Shown here: in pieces, positions 62,393 to 64,000 of the stretch | Position numbering within the stretch: the stretch's first letter is position 1 | Layout of the letters: each line of letters begins with the position of its first letter | Made by a program: the position numbers and the translations under genes | Notes under the pieces: generated by a model | Databases searched by the model: none | What the model saw: the letters and a program-made list of their open reading frames with translations, nothing else | Told to the model about the DNA's origin: nothing | Assembly (NCBI GenBank): GCA_028583405.1 | Contig: CM053246.1 | Location: 9,561,867 to 9,625,866 of the forward strand | Origin: Pogonophryne albipinna | Lineage: Eukaryota; Chordata; Actinopteri; Perciformes; Artedidraconidae | DNA length: 64,000 nt | Reading direction: 5' to 3'

Positions 62393-63441
62393 GTCCAAAA
62401 TCCACAACCTTATCTTAAGTTAAGAATCCACACACTCATTGAGAGGGAACATAAAAGAAATACAAAAATCCCATAGTGGTATTTGTACCCGTCATAACTT
62501 CCTTAATAACCAATATTGAACACAACAATATCCAATCCCGAATCAAGTAAGAAATGTTTTTTTAACGATTTTCATTTAAAGGGTCGTGAATAATGAATGT
62601 ATTGAAATCAACTTGTTGCACACTAGCTCTTTGATATGCAAATAATGTGGACTTCTGACACATATTGGGTCATTTAAATTGCACTATACCCTCTCCCAAT
62701 GATAGCAGACCAGCATTAAAAGGCATAGGATATTTAAATATAACATGTCCTTCACCTGACATTTGCTCTTTTTTAGATGCATTTTATCCAAACAAATCCC
62801 ATTTTTTAAAGAAAACTAAAGCATTAATATTACCTGATACAAAAAAAGGTTAGAAAAATCTGAATTATGTCTCTTCAGGTGTAGAAAGAGAACATATTTA
62901 CATGTGTTAACACTTTAGATGCAGCCACCATGACACAGGGGTAAGATAAAAATAAATTCACTTGACAATTTCCTGATATGGTCAATATAGTTTTGTGACG
63001 ACATCTGTTTTAAGAGACAGTTTTTTTTAAATGATTAATGTCAAATGTTTTTTATTCTAAAAGCTTTTGGAGAATCACATTGCACAATTTACCAGATTTT
63101 GCCAGAGTTGTGTTTGCTGAATCTCCGCAATGAATACATTTTAAAATTGTGTCACCTAAGAATTTTAAAACGGCCATTGGCAGTAATCTAAAAATGCCTT
63201 GTTAAGAAATAAGCCATTCTACTGTCAGAACCTTTAGCTGCTCCAAAATCACTGTAAGCCATGGCATCTTAAAACCTTTTACTGTTGTTGAAGAGCAATA
63301 ACTCACGTTTCAAACAACAGATTTAATGCTTTAAGCAATTCAAATTAAACCCTATTTGTATATCCTGCAGTGTAGTCATTGGGTAACACCCATAGAGTAA
63401 AACAGTTAAAATGACTGTTTCAGTTGTGTGTGTGTGTGTAG
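62393..63441. other. 3' flank or further intron, no recognised feature
   Basis: AT-rich, no repeat ends. A frame at 62665-62853 has no motifs. A short (GT)n precedes the possible splice acceptor at 63440-63441. Confidence 0.5.
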
Positions 63442-63556
63442 ATGACTTTAGTGAGCCGAGACATTAAACACCCACTCATCGCTGCAGAGACTGGGGGTCA
63501 GTACCTGCTTACGGATGCCTCTGGCTTTAGGCTGGATCCCCAAACAACACAAACAG
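63442..63556 (+). CDS. Candidate exon, unidentified
   Basis: A 115-base stretch lies between GTGTGTAG and the donor-like CAG|GTGGGT, open in one frame: MTLVSRDIKHPLIAAETGGQ then YLLTDASGFRLDPQTTQT. The composition looks protein-like. A phase-0 link from a donor at 62271 in the previous exon would keep the frame. The acceptor lacks a good pyrimidine tract. I do not recognise the peptide. It could be an alternative NAALADL2 end, an exon of another gene, or chance. Confidence 0.3.
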
Positions 63557-64000
63557 GTGGGTGGCTGGTGGGGGAGCATGTCCTTGTTGCTCACACTAGC
63601 TTCTCCTGCTGGTAAAGCTGGTTAAATCCTTGCTGTCAGATGAAAAGAAGCAGTTGGCTTCATTGTAGGAGGCACATTGTGGTAGTTTATCCCTGTGCAA
63701 GCCAACAGAGCAACCGGAGGGTAGCATTGAGAGAGACAAGGGAGGAAGAATTCAAAAATAAACAAGGGACTGATATTGAAAATATTGTCTGTAATATGGC
63801 ACTCCTTTCAAATGTTATCAGCATATTAAATACCGTTATTGGCAAATACAACAAAATGACTTGATAAGGTGTTGGATTGAAATAACTACGTTATTTACAA
63901 AGTAAAAGTGAAACGTAACATTGTGGACACAAGTCCTCTAGTAGTGACAAGTCAGATTGCAAAGAAGTCAATGGAAAAAAAACCTTGACAATTGATTATT
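63557..64000. other. Flanking DNA, no recognised feature
   Basis: Short open frame at 63640-63864 without motifs; nothing else visible. Confidence 0.4.

Overview
The window looks like euchromatic DNA of a ray-finned (teleost) fish. It is intron-rich and packed with the repeat types typical of such genomes: L2-type and RTE/Rex3-type LINEs, many hAT transposons with 8-bp target duplications, tRNA-derived SINEs, TTAA-flanked MITEs, a retrovirus-like LTR element and long (GT)n tracts. I see no bacterial-style operons, CRISPR arrays or genuine tRNA/rRNA genes. All assignments were made by reading the sequence; no database was searched.

The only host gene I can support is on the + strand. Two exons (22842-23040 and 62075-62321) join in phase and encode the C-terminal, transferrin-receptor-dimerisation-like part of a protein I assign to NAALADL2 (inactive glutamate carboxypeptidase-like 2). 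The intron between them is about 39 kb, and almost all the transposable elements lie in it or in the intron upstream of 22842. A possible further exon lies at 63442-63556.

Layout. 1-847: intron without recognised features. 848-5890: L2 LINE copy 1 (minus). 6051-12855: a small hAT MITE, hAT ends, a (TG)n tract and SINEs. 13367-20545: a multi-level nest of DNA transposons inside the decayed ends of a GTAACGCGTTAC-type hAT. 20546-24255: quiet intron with the first gene exon. 24256-36589: a hAT holding a second hAT (24857-36219), which holds a very young retrovirus-like LTR element (25285-32267, minus), an L2 tail and a Gypsy-type element (33458-36176, plus). 36598-40508: mostly quiet, with two MITE-like repeats. 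40509-57160: one L2 LINE (copy 2, plus) split into six pieces by hAT insertions, each bounded by exact 8-bp duplications; the largest (42267-48708) itself carries a near full-length RTE/Rex3-like LINE (44904-48277). 57165-64000: MITE remnant, quiet intron, a third 5'-truncated LINE (59583-61243), a SINE, the terminal gene exon and flanking DNA.

The most unusual object is the 628-codon open frame at 33980-35866. It begins as a Gypsy Gag, ends as the C-terminal tail of a Gypsy Pol, and has in place of nearly all of Pol a lysine-rich segment resembling the host protein RSBN1/RSBN1L. It looks like a retrotransposon that captured host coding sequence. Other notable points are the LTR element with LTRs that differ at one position by eye but a non-coding interior, a premature stop shared by two L2 copies, hAT families with different ends but a common core, and a TIR-less element class with 8-10 bp duplications.
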